NCBI GenBank assembly: GCA_027577595.1 | Contig: JANBRJ010000031.1 | Location: 1 to 64,000, forward strand | DNA length: 64,000 bases | Direction: 5' to 3' | DNA from: Coemansia sp. RSA 487 | Lineage: Eukaryota; Kickxellomycota; Kickxellomycetes; Kickxellales; Kickxellaceae | Part shown: positions 29,832-39,722 of the stretch, piece by piece | Layout of the letters: every line of letters starts with the position of its first letter | Numbering within the stretch: position 1 is the stretch's first letter | Position numbers and translations under genes: made by a program | The notes under the pieces: model-generated | What the model was told of the DNA's origin: nothing | Database searches by the model: none | Seen by the model: only the letters and a program-made list of their open reading frames with translations

Positions 29832-31264
29832 TTAATGAAGGTGGACACGCCACTTGTCGTTCTCCTCACGGCCCGGACCAAAGCAAGTAACAGACTGGAC
29901 GTCCTCGGAGATAAGGATCTCGTGTGAATGAAGCGTCATTCCGCTGACATAGTGCCTGAGCACAATGGCGTCGTTTGCGCCCCAAGTTTGGCCATAGGCG
30001 CCCTCGCCCCAGCGCTCGACAACCCAGTGGTCGTTTTCGTCCGAAAAGCCTTCATCGCCATACGCAGTGACCTCGTTCTGGCCAGACTTGTCATGGAAGT
30101 TGTAGTGCGAGTGCAGATGCCTACCGGTTTCCAGATGGCGCAGACGGATTTGCGTACCGTAGGCAACAACGGACCCAGGGACGGGGACATCGTGGTTGGC
30201 CGGGAGCACTTGCCACCAGTCGTTCTGGTCGGGGTTCCAGCGGTACCCGTACACCAGCTGCTGGTTGGACCCCGTCTGCGTTCCGTGCGAGCGGTCGGTA
30301 TGCAGGAAGCGGCCAGTCATGTTGTGCTTGAGCGAGATGACGCTACCGATTTTCATGACAGTGTCGCCGTCATTATGGCGGAGCTGCGGGTACTGGCGCG
30401 GGGTTGGCGAGTTGTCAGAGCTGCGCGAGGGGTCAGCGTTGCGTACATCGTTTTGGTCAAAGCTGTATGCAGGGCGGCCAAACGGTGCAGGAGGAACAAA
30501 GCCTCCATCGTTCCCACCACCATAGTGCGGGGGACGCTGCTGCTGCTGCTGATACCCGCCATATCCAGAATCCTGGCTAGGCGAATACCCACCGCCTTGA
30601 TGCTGCTGCTGCTGCTGGCGGCGCTTCTCTTCCTCGTGACGACGCCTCTCGTCCTCTTCTCTGCGACGCTTCGCCTCCTCTTCTTCCTCTTCATCTTCCT
30701 TGTGCTCACGGTACTCGTGCACGCCATACGCAACGGCTCCAATGGTAGCGGCGCCCAGCGCAGCAATCCCAGCCTTCTTGCCCCAATCCTTGTACTTTTC
30801 GCTCTTCTCGTGCTGCTCAAGCTCCTCTTGCGAGTAGCCGCCGCCGGGAACATTGCCACCGTACTGGGAGCCCCCAACCATGTTGCCGCCAGGGCGAGGA
30901 GGACCACCAGCAGGTCCACCTTGTTGGTGGAACGACTGACCGTAGTGCGACGGTGAAGGACCGCTTTGGAAAGACCCTTGAGGCCCCGGGTACGGCTGCT
31001 GCTGGCCATAGGGACCTGGTCCACCGCCGTACTGCGATGGTGCATTCTCGTCCTTGCGACCAAAGAAGCTGCTATAGTATTTTCCATAAAGCATTTAATA
31101 TTTACATGTCCTTTAAAACAAGCACCAACACAAAATAAACACTAAAGAAATACTTGCCCAAGTCCGCGATCCTGGTCCTGGTTGCCCTGGTCTTCACGAC
31201 GCTGGTACCCGTCGCCTCCGCCGTAGCTATTGTTGTTGTTGTTGTTGTTATCGTAGTAGCTCAT
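29832..31264 (-). CDS. MIR-domain protein with Gly/Gln-rich N-terminus (paralogue A)
   Basis: Two exons (31264-31158 and 31071-29832), 448 aa. Exon 1 encodes MSYYDNNNN..., an Asn run and a Gln/Asp/Gly-rich start. The middle is Pro/Gly/Gln-rich. A Gly/Ala hydrophobic segment (AGIAALGAATIGAVAYGVHEY) follows, then a highly charged Glu/Arg helix and a Gln run. The C-terminal about 190 residues carry MIR-type repeats: VISLKHNMTGRFLHTDRSH, IRLRHLETGRHLHSHYNF, IVLRHYVSGMTLHSHE. MIR domains are beta-trefoils found in protein O-mannosyltransferases and IP3 receptors. Here there is no transferase, so a ligand- or sugar-binding role is inferred. The exons join in frame only through a GC-AG intron. Tandem with paralogue B. 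Confidence 0.75.
31072..31157 (-). other. GC-AG intron of MIR paralogue A (86 nt)
   Basis: On the minus strand the donor is CTTGG|GCAAGTAT and the acceptor ACTATAG|CAGC. Phase 2 joining gives ...DRGLG-SFFGRKDENAP. The only nearby GT (within GCAAGTATTT) gives the wrong phase with this acceptor. The first eight intron bases equal those of the taspase GC intron. Confidence 0.65.
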
Positions 31265-31945
31265 TGTAACTGTATTTCACAGGCGATAGACAGGAAATAA
31301 AAGTATTTTATTGATATAGAAATAGAAGGAAAAATATAAATAATGACGACATGCAAAACGAGCAAATGTGGCTTCCTTTTATAACAGGCCAGAGTGCCCA
31401 CTACTCCAAAACAGAAGGGTTGAAAAAAGAAACAAAGACGTGTGAAAAGCGCAGGATGAGGTTTTTTTTAAGAAATGAATGCGTTCTGCGTAGAACAAAA
31501 ACGCTTGCAGAGAGAAAGATCTGCTGACTATTTTCAGAGACTATCGTGCTTTGAGAAGACGCACACACAGCACATGGAGTTTGAAAAAGCCTCTTGGGAT
31601 CAGGGGAAAAGGATAAAAGCAAGCGCTTCTTTGGGTCTCGTCTCGGCATCAGAGCGAACCGAGTCCACATTGTCCACCTGCTTTGTGCTTCCCTTTTGAT
31701 CCAAAAATAACACAATACACTAAAGATCACCCTTTTAGGATGTGTAGTGCGCAGTTCCGCGGAATATCCTGGCCAGAAAAAAAGATAGTGACATCATGAA
31801 ACAAGGCAGATTAGGTCAAGCCCCCATCAGCCGTGATTTGAAAAGTGGAGTTTGATTTGCAGCCATATCGAATTACCCTTTAAGACAGATAATGCACAAG
31901 TTCGTATACAACTAAAAAGATAAAAACAAAGGTACCTTATAAACT
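31265..31945. other. Spacer between the two MIR-domain genes
   Basis: Contains the promoter region of paralogue A and the 3' flank of paralogue B. No other gene seen. Confidence 0.4.
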
Positions 31946-34192
31946 CTACTTGGACAAAGCAAGCCGCCATTTAGCGTTCTCAGAAGTACCATTTCCGGTG
32001 CACACAACTGACTGCACATGCTCGCGCAGCATCACATCATGCGAATGCAACACCATGCCGCTGACATAGTGTCTGAGCACAACCGTATCGGTGGACTTCC
32101 ACGTTTGGCCGTACGCGCCCTCGTTCCAGCGCTCGACGACCCAGTGGTCATATTCGTCGGAGAGCGTCTGGTCGCCAAACGCAGACACCTCGTTGTTGCC
32201 CATGCGGTCCTTGAATGTGTACTGCGAGTGCAAGTGTCTGCCGGTCTCGAGATGGCGCAACCGGATCTGCGTGCCATAGGCGACGATTGAGCCAGGGACA
32301 GGGATGTCGCGGTTGGCCGGAAGCACTTGCCACAGATCGTTTTCGTCGGCGTTGCTGCGGTGGCCGTACACAAGCTGCTGGTTGGACCCCGAGACCGTGC
32401 TGTGCGAGCGGTCCGAGTGCAGGAAGCGGCCAGTCATCGCGTGCTTGAGCGCAACGATGGTGCCGATCTTGATGACCGGATCGCTGGGGCCCTGACGCAG
32501 CTCTGGGTACGTCTGGGGCGTGCCCGAGTTCTCGGAGTTGCGAGTCGGGTCTGGGTGCCGCACATCGTTCGGGTTGTACGTGTATGGTGGCCGGCCAAAC
32601 GGCGCAGGCGGCGCAAACGTACCTTCGTTGCTATGGTGGCTGTGGTGGCTGCCCACACTGTCTGCGCGCTGCGGACGAGGTGCGTATGCCTGCGACGCGT
32701 ACGCTTGCTGGTGCTGCTGGTGCTGCTGGTGCTGCTGGTGCTGCTGGTGCTGCTGCTGTTGCTGCTGGTGCTGCTGCTGTTGCTGCTGGTGCTGCTGCTG
32801 TTGCTGGTATTGATACTGCTGCTGTTGGTATTGCATGTTTAGGGCCTCCTGTTGCCGACGCCTGTTCTCCTCCTCGCGTCTCCACCGCTCGTATTCCTCG
32901 CGTCGCCGCATCTCCTCCTCCTCGCGCCTGCGACGGGCCTCGGCTTCGCGCCTTTGGCGCTCGATTTCCTGGAGCTTGCCGCTTTTCTTTTCGTTATCGG
33001 GTGAGATATGGTGGTCGACGAGTTCATGCACGCCATAGGCCACTGCTCCGGCTGCCAAAGCGCCCAACGCAATCTTGCCAGCTTTTCCCATGCGGTCGGT
33101 CGACGTTGGCGGGTCCTCGGTTATGTACATTGGCTGGGTGCTCGCCTGGTTCGCGTCGTATGCAGACACTCCACCAAGGCTGGGCGCATAATTTGACTGT
33201 GCGTACCCGGCGTTCTGCTGCTGTACGTTTCCGCTCGTGTTGTAGGGCCCTGGAAGCACGCTGCTGACGATGCTGGCATTGTTGATCCCTCCTCCGGCTG
33301 CTGCATTGGCCGCCGTGTTGGCTGCTGTGTTGAGTGAGTTGTTGTAGCTGAACCCGCTGCTTTCCGACTGAATGTTGATCGTGTTTTGGCGACTGCCGCT
33401 GCTAACGTTGCCACCACCACCAGGCCCGTAGTATGTGCTGTTTACAGTTTCTTGCCGAGGTGCCTGCGATCCGGATTGTGGCCCGTAAAGGCTGGAATTG
33501 GAGGAATTGCCGGTTGTGTACGGCTGCTGACCCTGCTGGTTCTGCGGCTGTTGCTGTGGAGGCGACGGTGACTGCTGGTACTGTGCGCCAGGGGCAGGCA
33601 TGTTCATGTTGCTAGTTGGCGGCCCGCCGCCATATTGCTGTCGGTCGGGCTGCATAGGCTGCTGTGGCTGGCTGTACATGCTAGGGTTGCTCATAGAAAC
33701 CGGCGTATAGAGCTGCGACACTCCCGGGCCAGCAGCGACGCCAGGGCCATATCCAGCAGGCGACGGGTATGCACCTGGGACAAACTGCTGCTGTGAGGGT
33801 CGTGGTCTTGCCGCAGGGCCAGCCGCCACTGAAGCACCACTTGCCGGCGGATACGGCTGGGGCCCGCTTCCCACCGAATTATACGTTGCTGGCGCTTGCG
33901 CATACACAGGACCAGGTGTATTGTTACCACGTGTGGTGTCGGTGGGCGCAGATTCTTCTGCTGCACACTGCGCACAGCTGCCTGAGTCAGACCCAAGCGG
34001 CGGTGTCCTGTTAATGTTGCTGTGCACTTCGTCGTGCTCCCAGTTACTGCCCTCCTGGTGGTTGGCTCCGCGGTGTCCTCCGCCGCCAGTAAGCGCTCCA
34101 CTCATTGCTGGCCCCGTAGTGTGTTGACGCTCATTGTATTGCGATGGCCGCGGCCCAAATGATTCTGCAATCGATACAGAGTCGTCGTTCAT
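31946..34192 (-). CDS. MIR-domain protein with polyQ/H tract (paralogue B)
   Basis: 748 aa, intronless as read. Residues 1-360 are Pro/Gln/Gly/Ser-rich and probably disordered. A Gly/Ala hydrophobic stretch (GKIALGALAAGAVAYGVHELVDHH) follows near 370, then a charged Arg/Glu helix (RRREEEEMRRREEYERWRRE), a long Gln/His repeat, and a C-terminal MIR trefoil of about 200 residues: VALKHAMTGRFLHSDRSH, IRLRHLETGRHLHSQYTF, VVLRHYVSGMVLHSHD. Domain order matches paralogue A, so the two are tandem duplicates whose low-complexity parts have expanded separately. The hydrophobic stretch may insert into a membrane and the charged helix may form a coiled coil. Role unknown. Confidence 0.75.
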   Translation of the reverse strand: MNDDSVSIAESFGPRPSQYNERQHTTGPAMSGALTGGGGHRGANHQEGSNWEHDEVHSNINRTPPLGSDSGSCAQCAAEESAPTDTTRGNNTPGPVYAQAPATYNSVGSGPQPYPPASGASVAAGPAARPRPSQQQFVPGAYPSPAGYGPGVAAGPGVSQLYTPVSMSNPSMYSQPQQPMQPDRQQYGGGPPTSNMNMPAPGAQYQQSPSPPQQQPQNQQGQQPYTTGNSSNSSLYGPQSGSQAPRQETVNSTYYGPGGGGNVSSGSRQNTINIQSESSGFSYNNSLNTAANTAANAAAGGGINNASIVSSVLPGPYNTSGNVQQQNAGYAQSNYAPSLGGVSAYDANQASTQPMYITEDPPTSTDRMGKAGKIALGALAAGAVAYGVHELVDHHISPDNEKKSGKLQEIERQRREAEARRRREEEEMRRREEYERWRREEENRRRQQEALNMQYQQQQYQYQQQQQHQQQQQQHQQQQQQHQQHQQHQQHQQHQQAYASQAYAPRPQRADSVGSHHSHHSNEGTFAPPAPFGRPPYTYNPNDVRHPDPTRNSENSGTPQTYPELRQGPSDPVIKIGTIVALKHAMTGRFLHSDRSHSTVSGSNQQLVYGHRSNADENDLWQVLPANRDIPVPGSIVAYGTQIRLRHLETGRHLHSQYTFKDRMGNNEVSAFGDQTLSDEYDHWVVERWNEGAYGQTWKSTDTVVLRHYVSGMVLHSHDVMLREHVQSVVCTGNGTSENAKWRLALSK
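32697..32832. repeat. CTG/GTG-type trinucleotide tract (polyQ/H in paralogue B)
   Basis: A run of CTG, TTG and GTG triplets that on the minus strand encodes Gln and His in HQQ and QQQQQQH repeats. It also creates a long spurious Ala/Gly ORF on the plus strand. Confidence 0.9.
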
Positions 34193-35438
34193 GCTCCCTA
34201 GCTTGCTTTTCCGGTTTATGGGGTATATGTTTTTTTAGTAATAAAGATTAGGAAGCTCTTCTTTGTTGTGTCTGTTTGTTAGAATAATGCTCCTCTTTGG
34301 CTTTTTTGTCCCCCACCAGTATATTGTTGGTACGCCTTTTACACAACAAAATAAACGTAATCTCCCTTCTTGATAAATGGCAGGAAGTATGTGTATCACC
34401 TGTGGTAAGGAGACAAAGAACAAAATAAAACAAAATAGATAATAATGCAAGTTGAAAAGTATATGCGTGGACAATAAGAATAATATAGATTTGTACGAGC
34501 TGAAAGTAAAAAAAAGAAAGGAAAGCAAAAAAAAGTGTCAAATCTTGTTCATGATACCCAACATGACAAAGGAAAGGGCGAAAAGGGGGAGGAGGATGTG
34601 GGAAGAAGCTTTTTTGTCTTTAAGCTAAAAACAGGATTATTCAGAAACGAAAACGAAAAAAGCTAAAAGCGGACAAAGAAAACACTGGCAAAAAGAAGGA
34701 TTGTGGTTGAGCAAAGAAAAAGATTGCGTGCGTCTATATGATCTTTATATGAAAGATTCACCTTATTGGCATTGCTCTTGTCCTCTTATTGCATTAAACG
34801 GTAGATAAAAAGTAGACAAGCGGAGAAAGAAAAATTTTCATTTCCTCGCCTTGTTCCTGTCCAAATTCGATGCAGTTGCCTGCCTGGCACGCCTCACGGG
34901 GGACTCCACATGTAATGCTTCAGGAGGGTGGTGTGCATTGGCTCACATTTGACCCAACGTTAAATGCTAATCTGTACATACATATACCTCTTGTCCCCCA
35001 AATGTTGAGCAAATAACGGTTTCCAACTGTGCATTCTAAATTTTCTATATCACAGATTGGGGGAGTTCTCTTTATGCGCTATTATAGATATTCTTTTTGA
35101 TCTCATTCTGGCACGGGCCTTCTTCATACACAACGTGCAAAGTCATTGTGGCAATGCAGACTGCATTACTATTTTGGCTTATAAAGAAGTCGAAATAGAT
35201 CTTATCCAGAGATGAACTTTGAATCTAAAAAAAGTACGGATAGTCCCTACACTATTTGGGAGGAAGGGAGGTTTGTATTGGACAAACGTTGACGAGGTAG
35301 GTTTTCGGCGATGTGCGGAAGTCATGTGTAGCCGCCAATGCAAAATGTAGGAAAAGCAGAAGAAAAAAGAAACAATGATGAGTATTAGTAAAAATAGTCC
35401 ATCAGAAACACACAAAACAGCAGCAACAACGGCAAGCA
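34193..35438. other. 1.2-kb spacer
   Basis: AT-rich with poly-A/pyrimidine tracts. It holds the promoter of MIR paralogue B near 34.2-34.8 kb and no supported gene. Confidence 0.4.
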
Positions 35439-35546
35439 TCATTTAGTAGCAACCGCACCAAACGCAACAAACAGCAGCAGAATGCTTGCAACGTAGGGCC
35501 CAAATTTCCTAGATGGGTAAGACACATACGGTCGGGAATGACGCAT
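35439..35546 (-). CDS. Putative 35-aa single-pass membrane microprotein
   Basis: MRHSRPYVSYPSRKFGPYVA begins the protein, followed by a hydrophobic helix of about 17 residues (SILLLFVAFGAVAT) and a final Lys. A basic, aromatic N-terminus followed by one C-terminal membrane helix is the layout of many tiny subunits of mitochondrial or ER membrane complexes. I cannot match it to a named one; resemblance to the end of Kish/TMEM167 proteins (SPYV...) is weak. TATAAAA lies about 130 nt upstream on the same strand (GAGTATAAAACT near 35675), with a short upstream ORF between. It sits downstream of the SHMT gene on the same strand. Without homologues it could be chance. Confidence 0.35.
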   Translation of the reverse strand: MRHSRPYVSYPSRKFGPYVASILLLFVAFGAVATK

Positions 35547-35846
35547 CGTGTCGTACGTATCGATGAAGCAATAGCCAAGCCGGAATTCGCACCCATTCCA
35601 TATAGGTATCAGATACGCTGGCGCTTGGTAGTCGATTTAGAAAGCTATTTTTCACCATTTTATTGTATGGAGTTTTATACTCATCATCTCCTGATCCAAA
35701 ACTCGCTAACAACCAAATATAGCACAGGAGGTTGTATTTATACAAGCCTCCCTTAACAAAAGATAAAAATAAATGAAGAGATTTCCATTACATGAAGGAG
35801 ATAATTTGAGGGAGTGGGTGGGGGCTTTGTGCCCGCATCCTCAGTT

Positions 35847-37355
35847 TCAGTCTTTGTGAACCATTGAATCGACAGAGAAGCCAACGGCAGGGAAGCTGCG
35901 TGAGAAATCGACCACCTCGCTCTTCAGAGTGCTGAGCTCCGGGATTGCGGCAACGTCATCGCCAAGAGCGGCCTTGAAATCGGCAAACTTCTTTGTCGAA
36001 ACTTGCTTGCTGACGTCGCTCGCAATGGATACGGCGCGGTCGACAAACTCAGCAACCTGCTCAAAGTCCTTCTCCTTGAGTCCGCGCGTCGTCATGGCTG
36101 GCGTGCCCATCCGCAGTCCGCCGGGGACCATTGCCGAACGGTCGCCTGGAACCGTGTTCTTGTTAGCCGCAATTTTGGCCAGCTCCAGAACCCGCTCCAC
36201 GCGAGCGCCGTCGATTCCGCGCGATGCCAGCAAGTTGACCAGCAGCAGATGCGTGTCCGTGCCACCCGACACCAGCGTGTACTTGCGGTCGCTAAAGGCG
36301 CGCGCAAACGCCTGTGCGTTGGACAGAACTTGGCTCTGGTACGCCTTGAACTCGGCGCTCTGTGCCTGCTTCAGCGCAACAGCCAAAGCCGCAATCGTGT
36401 GGTTGTGCGGCCCGCCTTGGTGGCCCGGGAACACCGACTGGTTGATGGGCTTTTCCAAGTCGTACATAACCTCGACGCCCTTCTTGTTCACCTTGCGCAC
36501 GCCTTTGCGGAAGAAGATCATTGCGCCGCGTGGCCCGCGCAGGGACTTATGCGTGGTGGTTGTAACGATGTCTGCGTGCTCGAATGGCGATGCCAGGACG
36601 TCGGCTGCCACAAGCCCAGAGATATGCGCCATATCGGCCATCAGGTACGCGTTGACAGAGTCGGCAATCTTGCGCATGCGCGCATAGTCGATGGTGCGCG
36701 CGTAGGCACTGGCTCCGGCCACGATGATCTTGGGGCGGAACAGCTGCGCCGACCGCTCCAGCGCATCGTAGTCGATCAGGCCCGTAGTCTCGTCGCATTG
36801 GTACGGAAGCGTCTCAAAGTACACCGACGAGTACGACACGCGCTTAGTAGGCGTCTGGAACCCATGCGATAGATGTCCACCGTGCGGCAGGTCCAGCCCC
36901 ATCAACCGTTCGTGTGGCTTCAGCAGCGCTCCGTACACGTACAAGTTGGCCGGTGCCCCCGACAACGACTGAACGTTGACGCCCCACTTGTCCGAGCTCA
37001 GTCCAAACGTCTCCAGCGCCCGCTTCTGGCACAGCGCCTCCGACTGGTCAATGTACTCGTTGCCGCCGTAGTACCGTGCACCCGGGTACCCCTCGGAGTA
37101 CTTGTTTTGCATCACTGAACCCAGTGCATCCATCACGGCACGGCTGGTAAAGTTCTCGCTCGGGATCAGGCAGATTCCGCCGCGCTGCCGTGCCTTTTCG
37201 TTCTCGATAATGTCAAACATCTCGGGATCAACCTCAGAGATCGGCTGGTTCAGCACGCTCTCTGTTGATGCAGCTACAGTGTGCTTGCCACGGGCAAGTC
37301 CTTGCGCACGCAGCGATGCGCGAAGAGCGGGGAGAGTCTTGGCAGTCCGGATCAT
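35847..37355 (-). CDS. Serine hydroxymethyltransferase, mitochondrial
   Basis: 502 aa, intronless. The first about 30 residues are Arg/Ala/Ser-rich without acids ([20 protein letters not shown]), a mitochondrial targeting sequence. The rest is a full-length [41 protein letters not shown], and the PLP lysine K270 in [20 protein letters not shown], then [24 protein letters not shown] and [14 protein letters not shown]. The enzyme converts serine and tetrahydrofolate to glycine and 5,10-methylene-THF in mitochondria, supplying one-carbon units. Divergent from RIB7 across a 571-nt spacer. Confidence 0.95.
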   Translation of the reverse strand: MIRTAKTLPALRASLRAQGLARGKHTVAASTESVLNQPISEVDPEMFDIIENEKARQRGGICLIPSENFTSRAVMDALGSVMQNKYSEGYPGARYYGGNEYIDQSEALCQKRALETFGLSSDKWGVNVQSLSGAPANLYVYGALLKPHERLMGLDLPHGGHLSHGFQTPTKRVSYSSVYFETLPYQCDETTGLIDYDALERSAQLFRPKIIVAGASAYARTIDYARMRKIADSVNAYLMADMAHISGLVAADVLASPFEHADIVTTTTHKSLRGPRGAMIFFRKGVRKVNKKGVEVMYDLEKPINQSVFPGHQGGPHNHTIAALAVALKQAQSAEFKAYQSQVLSNAQAFARAFSDRKYTLVSGGTDTHLLLVNLLASRGIDGARVERVLELAKIAANKNTVPGDRSAMVPGGLRMGTPAMTTRGLKEKDFEQVAEFVDRAVSIASDVSKQVSTKKFADFKAALGDDVAAIPELSTLKSEVVDFSRSFPAVGFSVDSMVHKD

Positions 37356-37926
37356 TTCTATCTTTGCAGAGCTAATAGGCTAGAGATTAAAGAGGAGGTA
37401 AATGTAAAAAAATATGTGAAACAAAGGATAAATGGAAGAGGGAAGAAAGGTCTGGACGGTGCTTTATCTTGGCCGTGCCTTTTTATTCACACGCGGATAG
37501 CCGAAATGTATGCTCTAAATGCTTTGATGTGAGCAATAACAGGAAATGCACAGGTTTTTAGCGTCCAGCAAATAAATACGGAAGGCTCTTTTTCGATTGC
37601 GGGAAATTAGCGCTCTCCCAAACAAAGCAAATAAAATCGACATGGGACACGGTGAAGGCAATATTCACCGCCATCTCTTTTCTTCTTGAAATACCCGTCA
37701 CTATCTCTTTATCTGTTCCCTGATATAGGAGCCACGTGCTGATCATCACCGCCATTGATCCCATACACTCAATTGCTGGATCAGCCAGATCCTAATTACG
37801 CTGGATAACAGCGTAGCTGCTCATCCCATTGGTCACCATGAGTTTTTGCTTTGCGATCCAAGTCTTTTTTATTTCTTTGCCTGTTCCATTGCGCACATTT
37901 TTCATTTTGGATATCATTTCTCTTGG
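37356..37926. other. Divergent promoter region between SHMT and RIB7
   Basis: Both genes point outward from this 571-nt stretch. No ORF with support; no clear TATA box close to either start. Confidence 0.5.
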
Positions 37927-38700
37927 ATGAGTAGTAGCAGTCACGGGGAGATGATGCAACAGCAGCAATGGATCTTCGCCCAAGCCAAAGAGTTCCTCCA
38001 CGACGCTGTTACTTTCAGCACCAACAAAAAACCGTCAGTGACCGTCACGTACGCACAAAGCCAGGACAATATGATTGCCAAACAGAACGAGCAGCTGATT
38101 CTCAGTGGCGCCGAATCAATGGCTATGACCCACCGGCTCCGTGCAATGCACGACGGGATCCTGGTGGGAATAAACACGGTTCTGTGCGACGACCCAAGAC
38201 TTAACGTACGCCTTGTCCCTGAAAATGACGTCCACGGGAGCTTGCAGCCCATTGTGCTTGACTCGCATTTGCAAATTCCCACGTCCGCACGCCTGATAAC
38301 AAGTACCGAGGGCAAGAAGCCATGGGTATTTACAAGCGATAAGTACCCTGCTGACAAACGAAAGGAGCTGGAGAGCCTTGGCGTGCGAGTCATTGTTGTT
38401 CCTACAAACGAGCCGTGCTCAGGTGGCAATGCTCTTTGTCTTACAGCCGTGGTTGATGAGCTGTATGTCCGAGGAATACGCCGCCTGATGGTAGAGGGCG
38501 GTGCTAGCGTCATTTGTGCATTTCTGCGTTCGCAAATCCCCGAAAACCTCGTTGTCACCACTGCGCCTGTTACGGTTGGCGATGGAGGCGTGCGTGTCGT
38601 TTCCGTCGATGATGCAGACTCTGGTTTCTCCATGGTTTCGCCAAAATATCGGACTTTTGGCAACGACGTTGTCATGGCTACAAAGCTAGAGTATAGCTAA
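37927..38700 (+). CDS. RIB7: RIB7, diaminohydroxyphosphoribosyl-pyrimidinone reductase (riboflavin synthesis)
   Basis: 257 aa from the ATG at 37927 (MSSSSHGEMM); the longer open frame starts at TTG. Family landmarks: VTVTYAQSQDNMIA, MTHRLRAMHDGILVGINTV, LCDDPRLNVR, PIVLDSHLQIP, RLMVEGGASVICAFL and the C-terminal VTTAPVTVGDGG. The protein reduces the ribose side chain of 2,5-diamino-6-ribosylamino-4(3H)-pyrimidinone 5'-phosphate to ribityl with NADPH, the second step of the fungal riboflavin pathway. In fungi reduction precedes deamination, and this protein has no deaminase domain, as expected. Cytosolic; divergent from SHMT. Confidence 0.9.
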   Translation: MSSSSHGEMMQQQQWIFAQAKEFLHDAVTFSTNKKPSVTVTYAQSQDNMIAKQNEQLILSGAESMAMTHRLRAMHDGILVGINTVLCDDPRLNVRLVPENDVHGSLQPIVLDSHLQIPTSARLITSTEGKKPWVFTSDKYPADKRKELESLGVRVIVVPTNEPCSGGNALCLTAVVDELYVRGIRRLMVEGGASVICAFLRSQIPENLVVTTAPVTVGDGGVRVVSVDDADSGFSMVSPKYRTFGNDVVMATKLEYS

Positions 38701-38745
38701 TTTCTATTTTCTATTTTTAGCTCGTTGACATATTTACTTAAAGAT

Positions 38746-39057
38746 ATGCACATCTACATCTGGGTGGGTGCATGCTGCATTGCAACTGGTATTTGCAACC
38801 ATGTTGTGATTAGATATATGTATGCTGATCCGGCTATGTTGATTCGGTATATGGTGGATCCAAAAACGGGTGTGAGAATAGTGGGACAAGCTCTCATTAA
38901 AACAAAGGAACCAATTCTTGGCAATCCGTATGGTAGAAAGCGTTCATACTCCAATCGCGCGGATCCTGCAGATGCCAAGCCCAAATATTTCATCATACAT
39001 CTAGCGCATGCATTAGAAGCTGTATGGTCAAAAATAGAAAACAATCCCCAAAAATAG
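38746..39057 (+). CDS. Small membrane protein of unknown function (103 aa)
   Basis: The first ATG in the frame is at 38746; the longer frame begins with TTG. Residues 3-25 (IYIWVGACCIATGICNHVVIRYM) form one hydrophobic helix, followed by a soluble part rich in Pro, Lys and Asp: DPKTGVRIVGQALIKTKEP, ILGNPYGRKRSYSNRADPAD and an amphipathic end. Composition and absence of low complexity suggest a real protein, possibly a small mitochondrial or ER membrane subunit. It starts only 45 nt after the RIB7 stop codon, on the same strand. Its promoter would lie inside RIB7, or the two are read from one transcript. I do not recognise the family. Confidence 0.45.
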   Translation: MHIYIWVGACCIATGICNHVVIRYMYADPAMLIRYMVDPKTGVRIVGQALIKTKEPILGNPYGRKRSYSNRADPADAKPKYFIIHLAHALEAVWSKIENNPQK

Positions 39058-39722
39058 TGTTTTCCAACAAATAAGCTTTACTCTTTTTGCCTTGAACTTT
39101 ATCCTATTAAATTAAAAAGGGGAGCAATGGTCGAACGGGTGTCAACATGCGGAGTGTGCTGTTTGACTGCTTTTGTTTAAGAATGCAAGGATCCAATTGG
39201 GTCTTTGTATCCACTGTGGCCGCATTTGACAAGGTTGTCTTGTTTGTTTCCTCTTGTTTCTTTGTCAGCTTTTTCATATACTTTTTGGCGTTAGAGTGGT
39301 ACATCCCTGCCACAAATGAGGAGACAAAAGAAAAATTTACAACGTCATTCGCTCCATATGCCTTCAAACTTTGCAGCACACGATGCTAGAAGAGTTCAAG
39401 ACGCAAGTCATCTAGCTGTCAGAGAAACACTTGATTTTTTACGTATAAAAGAAACAGATCTTCATGTCTCCGGTTTTGTTTTTCTTTCTTCCATATCAGC
39501 TTTTTTCTTTTCTATCCAAGACAAGTAGATTTTTCTTTACCTCGACATCAGTTTTTGTATTTGCAATAACGGCTCATTTGTACAATCGTTTTCACACGTC
39601 TGAAACCATCATAAGGAGTAGCAAACACCAAACCTCGCTAATCTCATCACTACTACTACAACCACGTTTTCAAGACAAGCTCTATCACCTATTCAGTTCT
39701 GTATCATCACCAATCCATAAAT
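39058..39722. other. Spacer with overlapping unsupported ORFs
   Basis: An 80-codon plus ORF at 39147 and an overlapping minus ORF (ATG near 39304) both look plausible by composition, hydrophobic on plus and Lys-rich on minus, but neither has motifs. TATAAAA at 39444-39450 serves the 39723 gene. Confidence 0.35.
39444..39450 (+). promoter_or_regulatory. TATA box for secreted gene 1
   Basis: TATAAAA about 273 nt upstream of the ATG at 39723. Confidence 0.35.

Noticed and set aside
29928-30956. 342-codon frame opposite MIR paralogue A
   Set aside because: Complement of the GC-rich coding strand; shows no domain and no plausible promoter.
32584-33267. 227-codon Ala/Gly-rich frame opposite MIR paralogue B
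   Set aside because: Created by the CTG/GTG repeat; the minus-strand frame has the MIR domain and spans the whole locus.
39147-39389. 80-codon hydrophobic plus-strand ORF
   Set aside because: The hydrophobicity may only reflect the complement of an A-rich (Lys-coding) strand; neither strand shows motifs or a clear promoter.
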